From assembly GCA_041645025.1 (NCBI GenBank), contig JBAZQV010000008.1, positions 1 to 29,295 of the forward strand: 29,295 bases of DNA, in the 5' to 3' direction. Below are positions 1 through 7,930 of this stretch, piece after piece; position 1 is the stretch's first letter; every line of letters begins with the position of its first letter. This DNA comes from GW2011-AR5 sp041645025. GTDB lineage: Archaea > Aenigmatarchaeota > Aenigmatarchaeia > GW2011-AR5. The notes under the pieces were generated by a model. The model did not search any database and was not told the origin of the DNA. It saw only the letters and a list, made by a program, of their open reading frames with translations. The position numbers and the translations under genes were made by a program.

Positions 1-3000
1 TCCTTCTCCAAGCGCCCTATCACATCATCCACGTCCTCAACACCCTGGTTCTCGGCTTCTGCCTTGAGGTCGTCTATTGCCACTTCTTTGGATTCCTTCT
101 GCAGATCATCAAGTATCTTCAATATGCGCAACAGCTTGGTTCGCTTGCTGGCTGTAACGCCACCTTCCAGACGATCCACATCAAAGGTCTCTGTATCTGT
201 GTCGTAGCCAAGCTGTTTCAGGGATGCCATCATCAGCCTTATGGCGCGCTCGGCATCTTCCTTTCTTATGGTATTATCAAGACGCACCCGGGCAGAGGCC
301 TCGGCAAGACGTATCAGAGCCTCGTACTGTCTAAGTGTAATGCTAACAGCCTGTCTTTCGGTGCTTCCGTAGCGGTTCCTCATGTCTACATAAAAATTCT
401 TGAGCATGTTGCTTGTTTCTTCGGCAAGTTCCATGCTGTTTATCTGCCGGGCGTAGGCAATGTACTTCCGCAGGAGGTTCATTGGTATGGGAGGTTCAAT
501 CATATCAGGCCTTGTGCGGGATATTATTATGTGTTCTGCAATCCGCTCATCGTTGTTTCTGTCCGGTATGTCGCGCAATGCAAATTTTAAATCAAATCTT
601 GACAGGAGCGTTTCGGGTATCTGTATCTGCTCGCCTATGGAAGTGTAGGGATCAAAGCGCCCGAACTTTGGGTTGGCACCAGCGAGAACAGCAGTCTGGG
701 CTGGCAGCGTTGCCACAATGGATGCCTTTGCGATACTTACCGTCTCAACAGAAGTGGCTTCGTGCATCGCTATCTGGTCGTCGCGGTTCATTTTATCGAA
801 CTCGTCTATGGCAATCAGTCCTTTGTTGCACAGGATAAGCGCACCGGCTTCAAGAACCCAGCCACCTATGGCTTCGTTCTTCACTACGGTGGCCGTGTTG
901 TGTATTATCATTCCATTGGCAACAAAAGAATGATCTTTTTCAACAGTCACATCGTATACAAACTCTTCTCCATTTACTTCATCAATACTCTTTATCTCAT
1001 CCCAGAAGATGTCAGAATTTGCGAATATCTCGAGTCTTCTTGACATATCATTTTTAGGGTCGAGCCTTGATACAATTTTTGAAAGCATATTCCTGGAAGG
1101 GTTTATCCTGCCTTTTTCGAACTCATAATTCTTATGGCCGAAAATATCCCTTGATGTTAATCCTGAACATAAGCGTGCCTGCTTCATCAAGCTGCTTATT
1201 TCAGGTATCACATCTACATTAGTATTCTCATTGCCTGTTTTTGAAATAATTATTTCAAGTTTCTTATTTTTGCGTGCCAGGCGGAAGCCCACATAATTCC
1301 TAAAATTCAATATATTTGTTCTTCCCCGTATCTCTATTTCATACTTTTTGCCTGACTGAACCTTTCTATCCCTTATGAAGGATAACGTAGGCTTACGTTC
1401 TCTTATATGCGCAGTTATGCCAAATCTTAGCAGCAACATAACTATGCCGTAGGCGAATTCCCTGCTGACTGTTGTAAACCCGATGGAATCCGATCCTTTT
1501 GTTTTTCTTTCTGATACATATCCGTCTGTATCGAACAAGCCCTGTAAATAAGCGGTTATGAGTCTGGTCGGAAGCGATGAAAGTTCCTTTGATATGCAAA
1601 TAGAATGGGATTTCTTCCCTTCTATCATTCCTAATTTTTTTGCTATTTCTCCGAGTATTTTCGAGTTTATACGCAAATAAGCGATCCTTTCAGGATGCTT
1701 GTAGAAATAAGGATTTATATTGAACTCCGATGATGCTATTTTGTTGAATATGTCCAGCAATTCTTCGTCTGCCGAATGGAATCTGAGAGAGTAGCCGCCA
1801 TAAGATGTCTTTTGAATATCCCCGTCGCCTGCTATCAGGCCGAATAAATACATGATATTTTCATTGAGCTTTTTTGGAAGTCTTATAGTATGACCTCTTT
1901 GCTGCGTGAGTATGATCTCTTCCGGGATAAATTTTTCCAAATCCACGCCCATTCTTTCAGAAACTTTAATTAGGTCTCCTAAAAGGGGCGAACCCTGCTC
2001 ATGCTTCCAGAGCCAATAAAGGCCGCTTTCTGGCACGCCTGTTTCAGACACAACTTCTTTTATAGTGCTTTCTGATTTTATTTTATCTATTAAAGACGCA
2101 ACTATAGAAGAACAGTTTTTGATTCTGGCTTTTTTGTCTATGAACCTTAGCATATTTGCGTCTTTAGACGAATGGACAAGCTTCCGCGGGGTAGCGAGAA
2201 ATTCACCGATACTAATGCCTGAAGCCGGTTTCCATATAATTTCGCCGTTTTTTATGATCGGCAGCGGATTGTCTTTTGTAACTGTAATTTCCTTGCCAGA
2301 GCGTGCGGTTATTCTGATAAGTTTATCCGGTGATTTCAGCTTCCAGACATGCGTTATTTTCATGGGCTTTATCTTAAGCAAATCCTGATCGAAAGACATA
2401 ATCTTCGGCGCTTCTATTTCGGCGCAATACACTCCTTCCTCCTCTTTCTTTAACTGACTCGAATATTTTTCCACAAATTCGCCTATTTTTGTTATTGTGC
2501 CGTCTTCTAACTGTACCAGAGAATCATATATCGTGCAAAGACCTGCACCGCTCGCGCCAGTACCTGATACATAGCGGCCGCGGGGAACCGCTGAGGAAAT
2601 CAGTTTCAGCAGCTGGGTCTTGCCCGTGTTATGCGATATTATACCGTTCGCAATAAATCTGTGGGTTCTGGGAACTTCAATATCAAAAACATCTTCTGGT
2701 TTATGCTTGATTACCTTTACAACGCGCTCGCTTCTTTGCGACTTGAACCTTCTGAAATTTTCAGCAGATTTCGCAAGCTGGTAAAGCTTGGCACATTTCT
2801 TTTTGGAAACAAATCCAACATGCTTGGCAAATTTAATCATCGATTCGCCCCGCCTTATCATAAGGTTGTCATTGCCAACTATTCTGGAATGTATTGCAAA
2901 ACGCAGCAATAATATCTGGACGTCTCTTAGCAATTCAATGTTTTTTGACTTGAGGCTTATCGACCTCCTGCCCCTGCCTTTGTCGAATGCACAGCCGTCC

Positions 3001-4709
3001 GCTTCGTAGAGCCACTTCAAAAATGAAGCTACGGCCTTGTTGCCTGATCTGAGAATAATGTCTGGGACGCGCTTTGCCTTAACGAATCCCATATTGCTTG
3101 CTATGTCCATCGAATTAACAGAAGCATAAGCCATGGCCTGTTTCCGGTTTATAAGCATGTCACCTAAAAAGCCCGGCTTGATTTTGCGCTTTTTCACGCT
3201 CGGGCGTATTGAAAATAAACCCTCGGAAATATCCAGCAACTTACCAAGTATATCAATTTCGCTTTCTGCCACCAAAAATCCTACTTCATACTTGCCCACA
3301 CAGCCATCGCCCAAAATGTAGCCCATGAAAGCTGCCAGGTTTTCATCACAAACTTTCGGCAGTTTCCCCTTGAATTTCGGCCCGTATTTTCTTGGGACAG
3401 GCTTGAAATTCGTGCCTACCTCCTTCGTAATTGTGCATGGTATGCTTGTCACAACGGCAAGTCTGTCACCTATCTTGATTTCATCAAGCCTCTTCCACTC
3501 TCTAACAATTCCTCCTTCTCTGCGGAGGCACATAAGAGGGTGATTGTAGGTTCCTTTTATGCTCTTTCCACTTTCAGTAATAACTTCTATTACCGGTTGA
3601 TTCTTGTAAAAGTGAAAAACTTTTGCTACACTCCTTTTCTTTCCACCTTCGCCTGTCAGTATGTCGGTATTTATATTCTGTAAATGTTTCGTTCCTAGAT
3701 CCTGCATCTTTGCAATTGCACCGTTTCCTAATATAATCCTTTCGTCGCCAACCAAACATCCTGGGTCGCCTGTTATCAATATATGTATGTTGCCGCGGAC
3801 CCTGGAGCCGTCTGGAAGGACATGAACAAGTCCGCCGAAGAGTTGAAGAACAAGAGAATCTTTTATGTCATCTAAAGCAAATATGCCTGGCGCAATTGAT
3901 GCGCGCAGCATATCATAAACATTAGGGTTCGCTGCGAGTTCCTTTATTTGCCTATCATTATCTGGCGTTATTTCCAGTTCCTCAAACTCTACCTGACTGG
4001 TTTCAACATGATTCGCCTCAATGTAGATGTCCATGTTCGTGCTCAGCTTGCCTTTGATGTGCTTTGGTATTTCCTTTACTATCCCAACGATTTTTAGGTT
4101 GCTGCCAGGGTCTGTTTTCTTCTGCATCTTTGGCGTTGTCAGATCCTCCTTGAGCAACACAGTTATCTCGCCAGGCTGCTCGCCTGTTGTTATTTCGAAA
4201 GGTTCTATGGCCTTGAGCCACCTTACGTCAAACATTTTTTTATCGATTAGATTAAAGTCGCCACGACGGCCGCACTCGCATACCGCAGGCTTCTGAACTA
4301 TTTTGCTGTTTTGCAGGACATTTATTTTGGCCTTGCAGTCGGGGCACTCGAAAATCGCCTCGTATATCTGCGGCTTCACCTCGGAGGCGGCCTTTATTGT
4401 AGTATCTATGGACCACAACCTGCCCAAATGAACAGCGCGCAGATTCCTTATGCGGATGCCGCGGCTTTCTGGCAGTCCTCTTATGCGGACACATATTTTC
4501 TCGTCAGTGCCTGCGGTGCTAGCGGCTGCTGTATTGAAAACGTTCAGTATGCGCTCCGGGCTTTCGAGCAGTTCGTCAGCGAGGATAGCATCGTATCGGT
4601 CTAGGTCAGAAAAAACTATAGATAGAGATCTTTCTTCCTTGAGTGATTTTACAAGCTCGGGATAATAATATTCTCTTAAGAATTTCTCAAGTTTTTCCTG
4701 AAGGTCCAT
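1..4709 (-). CDS. mcm: MCM replicative DNA helicase, interrupted by two inteins; C-terminus beyond window
   Basis: Replicative helicase subunit; MCM hexamers unwind DNA at archaeal forks using ATP. One continuous frame runs from ATG at 4709 to the left edge, so the C-terminus is missing. Removing the inteins leaves about 645 residues. Extein 1 (317 aa) has the N-terminal domain with a zinc-binding motif (FECPDC, later CECG) and ends at GDPG of Walker A. Extein 2 is 30 aa and begins TGKTQLLK, completing Walker A. Extein 3 has Walker B (LIAIDEFDKM) and the arginine-finger segment LLSRFDLKF, then a helical C-terminal region. Upstream codons reach a stop without another start. Intein junctions are clear because the joined flanks restore MCM sequence. 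The host protein needs both inteins to splice for activity. Confidence 0.96.
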   Translation of the reverse strand, partial: MDLQEKLEKFLREYYYPELVKSLKEERSLSIVFSDLDRYDAILADELLESPERILNVFNTAAASTAGTDEKICVRIRGLPESRGIRIRNLRAVHLGRLWSIDTTIKAASEVKPQIYEAIFECPDCKAKINVLQNSKIVQKPAVCECGRRGDFNLIDKKMFDVRWLKAIEPFEITTGEQPGEITVLLKEDLTTPKMQKKTDPGSNLKIVGIVKEIPKHIKGKLSTNMDIYIEANHVETSQVEFEELEITPDNDRQIKELAANPNVYDMLRASIAPGIFALDDIKDSLVLQLFGGLVHVLPDGSRVRGNIHILITGDPGCLVGDERIILGNGAIAKMQDLGTKHLQNINTDILTGEGGKKRSVAKVFHFYKNQPVIEVITESGKSIKGTYNHPLMCLRREGGIVREWKRLDEIKIGDRLAVVTSIPCTITKEVGTNFKPVPRKYGPKFKGKLPKVCDENLAAFMGYILGDGCVGKYEVGFLVAESEIDILGKLLDISEGLFSIRPSVKKRKIKPGFLGDMLINRKQAMAYASVNSMDIASNMGFVKAKRVPDIILRSGNKAVASFLKWLYEADGCAFDKGRGRRSISLKSKNIELLRDVQILLLRFAIHSRIVGNDNLMIRRGESMIKFAKHVGFVSKKKCAKLYQLAKSAENFRRFKSQRSERVVKVIKHKPEDVFDIEVPRTHRFIANGIISHNTGKTQLLKLISSAVPRGRYVSGTGASGAGLCTIYDSLVQLEDGTITKIGEFVEKYSSQLKKEEEGVYCAEIEAPKIMSFDQDLLKIKPMKITHVWKLKSPDKLIRITARSGKEITVTKDNPLPIIKNGEIIWKPASGISIGEFLATPRKLVHSSKDANMLRFIDKKARIKNCSSIVASLIDKIKSESTIKEVVSETGVPESGLYWLWKHEQGSPLLGDLIKVSERMGVDLEKFIPEEIILTQQRGHTIRLPKKLNENIMYLFGLIAGDGDIQKTSYGGYSLRFHSADEELLDIFNKIASSEFNINPYFYKHPERIAYLRINSKILGEIAKKLGMIEGKKSHSICISKELSSLPTRLITAYLQGLFDTDGYVSERKTKGSDSIGFTTVSREFAYGIVMLLLRFGITAHIRERKPTLSFIRDRKVQSGKKYEIEIRGRTNILNFRNYVGFRLARKNKKLEIIISKTGNENTNVDVIPEISSLMKQARLCSGLTSRDIFGHKNYEFEKGRINPSRNMLSKIVSRLDPKNDMSRRLEIFANSDIFWDEIKSIDEVNGEEFVYDVTVEKDHSFVANGMIIHNTATVVKNEAIGGWVLEAGALILCNKGLIAIDEFDKMNRDDQIAMHEATSVETVSIAKASIVATLPAQTAVLAGANPKFGRFDPYTSIGEQIQIPETLLSRFDLKFALRDIPDRNNDERIAEHIIISRTRPDMIEPPIPMNLLRKYIAYARQINSMELAEETSNMLKNFYVDMRNRYGSTERQAVSITLRQYEALIRLAEASARVRLDNTIRKEDAERAIRLMMASLKQLGYDTDTETFDVDRLEGGVTASKRTKLLRILKILDDLQKESKEVAIDDLKAEAENQGVEDVDDVIGRLEK
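897..2537 (-). other. Intein 2 in MCM (547 aa, LAGLIDADG plus helix-turn-helix)
   Basis: A large second intein lies between SGAGL and TATVV of the MCM domain. It starts Cys-Thr-Ile-Tyr and ends GMIIHN, with Thr at +1. LAGLIDADG motifs lie near intein residues 231 (LFGLIAGDGD) and 330 (LQGLFDTDGY), both with acidic residues. Between the splicing N-terminal part and the first LAGLIDADG motif is a helix-turn-helix-like stretch (around residues 155-195), and a second one lies near the C-terminal end of the endonuclease. These probably help DNA recognition. Oddly, the block B TxxH histidine is replaced by Asn (VTKDNPLP). Splicing may still work, but this residue normally assists the first acyl shift. 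Confidence 0.93.
2628..3758 (-). other. Intein 1 in MCM Walker A (377 aa, LAGLIDADG)
   Basis: In-frame protein-splicing element inserted between GDPG and TGKTQLL, inside the ATP-binding P-loop. It starts with Cys and ends GIISHN, followed by Thr as the +1 residue. A block B motif is present (GTYNHP, with the TxxH histidine), as is a block F segment with THRF. Two LAGLIDADG motifs lie near intein residues 144 (MGYILGDG) and 246 (LKWLYEADG), each with its acidic residue. The homing endonuclease therefore looks intact. Splicing residues all look normal. Confidence 0.94.
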
Positions 4710-4723
4710 GATGTTAAGTAAAA

Positions 4724-4740
4724 CCTAAAGGTATTTTAGG
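4724..4740 (-). promoter_or_regulatory. Palindrome in the MCM 5' region
   Basis: CCTAAA-GGTAT-TTTAGG is a perfect 6-bp inverted repeat 15 nt upstream of the MCM start codon. On the minus strand it reads through an A/T-rich, TATA-like core. It could be an operator or a start-proximal hairpin. No regulator is identified. Confidence 0.35.
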
Positions 4741-4849
4741 CTGTGGGCATTCGTTTCTAGTGCTTCATGTGGAACAACCAGAATCAAGTGACACGGAAAC
4801 AAGCAGCATTCCTTAATAAAGATTTGAATTATCAATTAGGCTGGTAAAT

Positions 4850-5380
4850 ATGTTGAGAACAATTTCAAACCAAGTGAAAGGCCGTAGGAAAACGACCAGC
4901 GCCAAAATAATAACACCTGATAAACTTAATATGCTATTCGGTGCGATGACGCATAGTAAAAGCATAGCTGAAATTCATGCCTTTTTTTATAATGGCAGGT
5001 TTTCGTATTTTTCCGGCTTCGGTTTTACAGCAGATTACTACCGGAATAATATCGATTATAACGGCACGTTGGGCAGTAATGATCCCTATATAATAGCTAG
5101 AACACCTGCGGAAGTGGTTGAATATGTGAGTCAATTCGTTTCTTCTTGTCAAAGTAGAACTCCCTATTTCAGTCATCCTGCTCTTCAAAAAATTATGAGT
5201 CGTGGACTAATGAACATAGAAAATTTAGCTATACGTCTTACGATTTTCGAGGGTGATGCGAGCACTAGATATTATATTGGTCTCCATGAACATGCCAGAG
5301 ATACCGGCACGTATCGTGGAGTTGAGATGAACTTCACTACAGAAAAACATTCTGTGCAAACTAGCTCTTCAAAGACTTGA
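4850..5380 (+). CDS. Hypothetical protein, 176 aa
   Basis: I do not recognise a family. The product is soluble with no membrane segment or signal peptide. It has a basic N-terminus (around residues 10-20), an aromatic-rich middle (residues 45-70, many Tyr, Phe and Asn) and a Ser/Thr-rich tail. The ATG at 4850 follows an A/T-rich stretch (TTAATAAAG near 4813) that may be a TATA box. The gene is divergent from MCM and convergent with TBP, overlapping the TBP 3' end by 20 nt. Its codon use is more A/T-rich than that of the housekeeping neighbours, so it may be a recent arrival. Confidence 0.65.
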   Translation: MLRTISNQVKGRRKTTSAKIITPDKLNMLFGAMTHSKSIAEIHAFFYNGRFSYFSGFGFTADYYRNNIDYNGTLGSNDPYIIARTPAEVVEYVSQFVSSCQSRTPYFSHPALQKIMSRGLMNIENLAIRLTIFEGDASTRYYIGLHEHARDTGTYRGVEMNFTTEKHSVQTSSSKT

Positions 5381-5933
5381 GCTGCGCCTCTAATTTGGCC
5401 ACGGCCTTCTTCACGCTGTCCAGGCTTTTTGCGCCGGCACAAACAACCCTGCCGGAGCTGAAGAGAAGAAATGCGACTTTAGGATCGTATATTCTATATA
5501 CAAGTCCAGGGAACTGCTCTGGCTCGTACTCGCTGTTCTCCAGCTGAAATGCCAGCTGGTCCAGGTTAAGATCGCGGCCAAGGTTTACGGCGACAACAAT
5601 ATTTTCTATTTTCACCTTGAGGTTATTTTCGTTGAAACGTATGCCTATCTTCTTTATGTTTTTTACGGTCTTTTTCAGCGCTTCTTTGGCTGCAGCTGTT
5701 GAGCGTGCGCCGACGCAAATTATTTTGCCGCTGCGAAATATCAAAGTAGCGACCTTCGGGTTGTCCAGGCGATATACCAAGCCAGGGAACTGCTCTGGCT
5801 CGTACTCGCTGGATTCAAGGACATTAAGAAGTTTGTCCAGTGAAATTATTTTTTTAATATCTGTAGATGCAACAACATTTTCGACTTTTATTTTTTCTAT
5901 TTTTTTCTTTTCGATTTTTATTTTTTCGGCCAC
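5361..5933 (-). CDS. tbp: TATA-box binding protein (TBP)
   Basis: General transcription factor that binds promoter TATA boxes and recruits TFB and RNA polymerase. The saddle fold shows as two direct repeats of about 90 residues, each carrying EPEQFPGLVYR followed by a second strand (IFRSGKIICVGARS in repeat 1, LFSSGRVVCAGAKS in repeat 2). Total length is 190 aa, close to the archaeal norm. The first ~20 residues are a lysine-rich extension (alternating K, I and E) that is longer and more basic than usual. The start is GTG at 5933, preceded by a run of six G residues ending in GGGGGGT, which serves as a strong ribosome site. Confidence in identity is very high. Confidence 0.97.
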   Translation of the reverse strand: MAEKIKIEKKKIEKIKVENVVASTDIKKIISLDKLLNVLESSEYEPEQFPGLVYRLDNPKVATLIFRSGKIICVGARSTAAAKEALKKTVKNIKKIGIRFNENNLKVKIENIVVAVNLGRDLNLDQLAFQLENSEYEPEQFPGLVYRIYDPKVAFLLFSSGRVVCAGAKSLDSVKKAVAKLEAQLKSLKS

Positions 5934-5964
5934 AAAAATACCCCCCGTGTGTCTAAAATCCGTC

Positions 5965-6009
5965 GTTTAAATAGCAGTATTTAAATATACGGCGAAATAT
6001 TTAAATACC
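5965..6009 (-). promoter_or_regulatory. Stacked TATA-like boxes upstream of TBP
   Basis: Three TTTAAA-centred boxes lie near 5967-5972, 5980-5990 and 5999-6008, all 32-75 nt upstream of the TBP start. Archaeal TATA boxes resemble TTTAWATA. Several adjacent copies suggest either alternative transcription starts or autoregulation by TBP itself; the latter is inference. Confidence 0.6.
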
Positions 6010-6013
6010 CAAT

Positions 6014-6209
6014 TATAGCTAACCAAGTAAAGAATCTGGATATTATACCTTGGTTTGCTATACATGGTTAAGCTTTGCTTAACCTGTACAGGTGAAGCGA
6101 AGTTTCACCTTGTATGCTGACCAACTTTTATAATACAAGAAAGAACGAAGTTCTTTCTGTACACAAAGAACCACAAGTTCTTTGTTGTACCTGAATATTA
6201 AGTTGGTCA
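6014..6209. repeat. Array of six stems, possible structured RNA or DNA element
   Basis: Non-coding region between the TBP promoter and the YjbQ gene. Stem A pairs 6014-6027 with 6049-6062 (13 of 14 bp). Hairpins B (6061-6088), C (6087-6114), D (6134-6161) and E (6160-6189) share one design: TACA, an 8-bp stem, a loop of 3 or 5 nt, the complementary arm, then TGTA, with one bulged base. Stem F pairs TGACCAACTT at 6118-6127 with its perfect complement at 6200-6209, enclosing D and E. B/C and D/E each share a central TGTACA. Between B and C a T-A pair becomes G-C; between D and E a G-C pair becomes C-G. These compensatory changes favour selection on pairing. Either strand could be transcribed. 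A TATA-like CTATAAAT follows at 6211. Confidence 0.8.
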
Positions 6210-6259
6210 ACTATAAATGTGATGGAAGCGTAATATTCATCAATCACGGGTTGATTGTT

Positions 6260-6658
6260 ATGATTTACAGGGACGTAATCAAGATTAAAACGGAAACCAA
6301 CGGCTTCTACGACATTACAAAGGACATAAGTGAAATAATAGATGGCAGCAACGTAAAAGACGGGCTCTGTAATGTTTTTGTAAAGGGCACGACAGCATCG
6401 CTGCTGATAAATGAGAACGACAGGATGCTGGTGGAAGATTTCCGCAAGCTTCTGGAAACGCTCATACCTGATGACCACCTGTACCAGCATGCTGACAATG
6501 CACAGTCGCACCTGCGCGCATCAATGCTCAGCCAGTCGCTGACAATACCTCTTGCAGAAGGAAAAATGGCAATGGGCGAATGGCAAAATGTCCTTCTCTT
6601 CGAATTCGACACCCGCGACAGGGACAGGGAAATCGTCGTGACAGTGCAGGGCGTTTAG
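6260..6658 (+). CDS. YjbQ/UPF0047 family protein
   Basis: Member of the YjbQ (UPF0047, COG0432) family, known as secondary thiamine-phosphate synthase from a weak side activity; the true cellular role is unsettled. The 132-aa length fits the family. Diagnostic C-terminal motifs are present: HADNAQSHLRAS, then SLTIPLAEGKMAMGEWQNVL and LFEFD. The conserved histidines of the first motif are part of the putative active site. I chose ATG at 6260 because homologues begin at this point (MIYRDVIKI) and it follows a GGTTGATTG ribosome site. An upstream in-frame start at 6182 would begin inside hairpin E. The gene ends with a 4-nt overlap of the convergent acetyltransferase. Confidence 0.9.
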   Translation: MIYRDVIKIKTETNGFYDITKDISEIIDGSNVKDGLCNVFVKGTTASLLINENDRMLVEDFRKLLETLIPDDHLYQHADNAQSHLRASMLSQSLTIPLAEGKMAMGEWQNVLLFEFDTRDRDREIVVTVQGV

Positions 6659-7194
6659 AGTTCTTTCGTGTATATTCCAAATGTTAATCCAGTGTGTGTT
6701 GTTATTTCTGTAATAAGCTCGTAACCACTGTCCTGAGAAAACCTTAGCGAGTCAGCGTTTCTCCATGGGGCGTGTGAAATGGCGCAATACAAAACCGGAA
6801 TACCATTCTGCCTAATCTGCTCCAAGGAATAGTCATGCAAAGCGGATGCCACGCCTCTTTTCTGAAATTTCGGAAGGACGCAAAGATGATCTAAATAAAC
6901 AAAAGGCTCATTATAACTGGAAACATGTGCCATTAATTCATCGCTTCTGGCGCGCGCGTCTGTCTCTCGTAATTTTTGCAAAAAATCCCAGCGATAGCTA
7001 ATACAGAATCCTGCAACAGGCGCGGCTGCTACAAAAGCTAGAGTATTACCGTCTATTCGTCTTTCGTATTCTTCCTGCGATAACCTGTACTCTACTAATC
7101 CTGACTCTGCTCTGCTATTCCTGTCCACGCTCACTGCATTCGCAATACTGGCCATAGAACTTGCATCGGGCAATTCAGCTCTTCTTATTGTCAT
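6655..7194 (-). CDS. GNAT-family N-acetyltransferase
   Basis: Predicted acetyl-CoA dependent acetyltransferase, 179 aa, spanning one GNAT domain. The N-terminus (TIRRAELPDASSMASI) is the usual first strand and helix. The central strand YLDHLCVLPKFQKRGVASAL contains the acetyl-CoA pyrophosphate loop (Q-K-R-G-V-A, the Q/RxxGxG/A motif), followed by a helix with IRQNG and the final strand VLYCAIS. The substrate cannot be told from sequence. The start ATG at 7194 lies about 50 nt from the divergent dph6 gene, so the two promoters face away from each other in a short spacer. Confidence 0.85.
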   Translation of the reverse strand: MTIRRAELPDASSMASIANAVSVDRNSRAESGLVEYRLSQEEYERRIDGNTLAFVAAAPVAGFCISYRWDFLQKLRETDARARSDELMAHVSSYNEPFVYLDHLCVLPKFQKRGVASALHDYSLEQIRQNGIPVLYCAISHAPWRNADSLRFSQDSGYELITEITTHTGLTFGIYTKEL

Positions 7195-7244
7195 AGCAAT
7201 ACGATTCTGAAAGACTTTTTAAGCTCTGATATTAAGATTTCTCC

Positions 7245-7925
7245 ATGCGACTCGCTGCGTTAATCAGTGGCGGAAAGGATTCCATCTATGCCACTTATCT
7301 AGCAAGCAAAGAGCATGAAATAACTTATGCGATTTCCATGGTTTCTGAGAACCCTGCTAGCTACATGTTCCATTTTCCCAACATTCATCTGGTCAAGCAG
7401 CAGGCTGCTTTGATGGGTATTCCGCTTTTGCAGAAGCAGACAAAGGGCGAGAAGGAGAAGGAACTGGATGACCTTGAAGAGGCGATAACTTCGCTGAAGG
7501 ACGAGATAGATGGAGTCGTAACAGGCGCCCTGGCCAGCAGCTACCAGAAAATGAGGATAGACTCTATCTGCAAGAGGCACGATCTTCTTTCCATTGCACC
7601 ATTGTGGCATCGTGATCCTGTAGAATATTTGCATGCTGCTCTCCACGACAATTTTGAAATAATAATAGTCGGTGTTGCTGCGCCACCTCTCGATGCCAAA
7701 TGGCTCGGACGCAAAATAGATCACGAATGCATAGATGACCTTGTTACATTAAACAAAAAACACGGCATAAGTACTGTGGGGGAAGGTGGGGAATTTGAGA
7801 GCCTGGTGCTTGATTGTCCGTTATTTTTGAAGAAGATACATATCCTGCGTGCAGAAACAAACTGGAATGAAAAGGAGCGTTCAGGTACGTTTGACATCAA
7901 GGAGATAAAATTAGTTGAGAAGTGA
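7245..7925 (+). CDS. dph6: Diphthine--ammonia ligase (PP-loop ATPase)
   Basis: Catalyses the last step of diphthamide formation on elongation factor 2, amidating diphthine with ATP and ammonium. The PP-loop SGGKDSIYA is at residues 8-16, and the family signature LYGVAAPPLDAKW-like segment appears here as IIVGVAAPPLDAKWLG. A GEGGEFESLVLDCPLF segment near residue 185 is highly typical of the archaeal Dph6/MJ0570 group. Length (226 aa) matches. A TTTTTAAG box at 7216-7223 sits about 22-29 nt before ATG, which suggests a nearly leaderless message. The stop overlaps the start region of the glycosylase gene downstream, so both are probably co-transcribed. Confidence 0.92.
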   Translation: MRLAALISGGKDSIYATYLASKEHEITYAISMVSENPASYMFHFPNIHLVKQQAALMGIPLLQKQTKGEKEKELDDLEEAITSLKDEIDGVVTGALASSYQKMRIDSICKRHDLLSIAPLWHRDPVEYLHAALHDNFEIIIVGVAAPPLDAKWLGRKIDHECIDDLVTLNKKHGISTVGEGGEFESLVLDCPLFLKKIHILRAETNWNEKERSGTFDIKEIKLVEK

Positions 7926-7930
7926 AAATT

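Noticed and set aside
413..1043. Plus-strand open frames
   Set aside because: They lie opposite the MCM frame, have no ribosome site and are Cys/Ser-rich in a way typical of antisense frames.
2065..4665. Plus-strand frames over MCM and its inteins
   Set aside because: All are antisense to a clearly recognised protein with intact motifs.
6014..6209. CRISPR array
   Set aside because: The repeats are hairpins of differing sequence, without constant-length spacers or cas genes nearby.
6182..6259. N-terminal extension of the YjbQ-like protein
   Set aside because: It starts inside a hairpin, is not like family N-termini, and the ATG at 6260 has a ribosome site.
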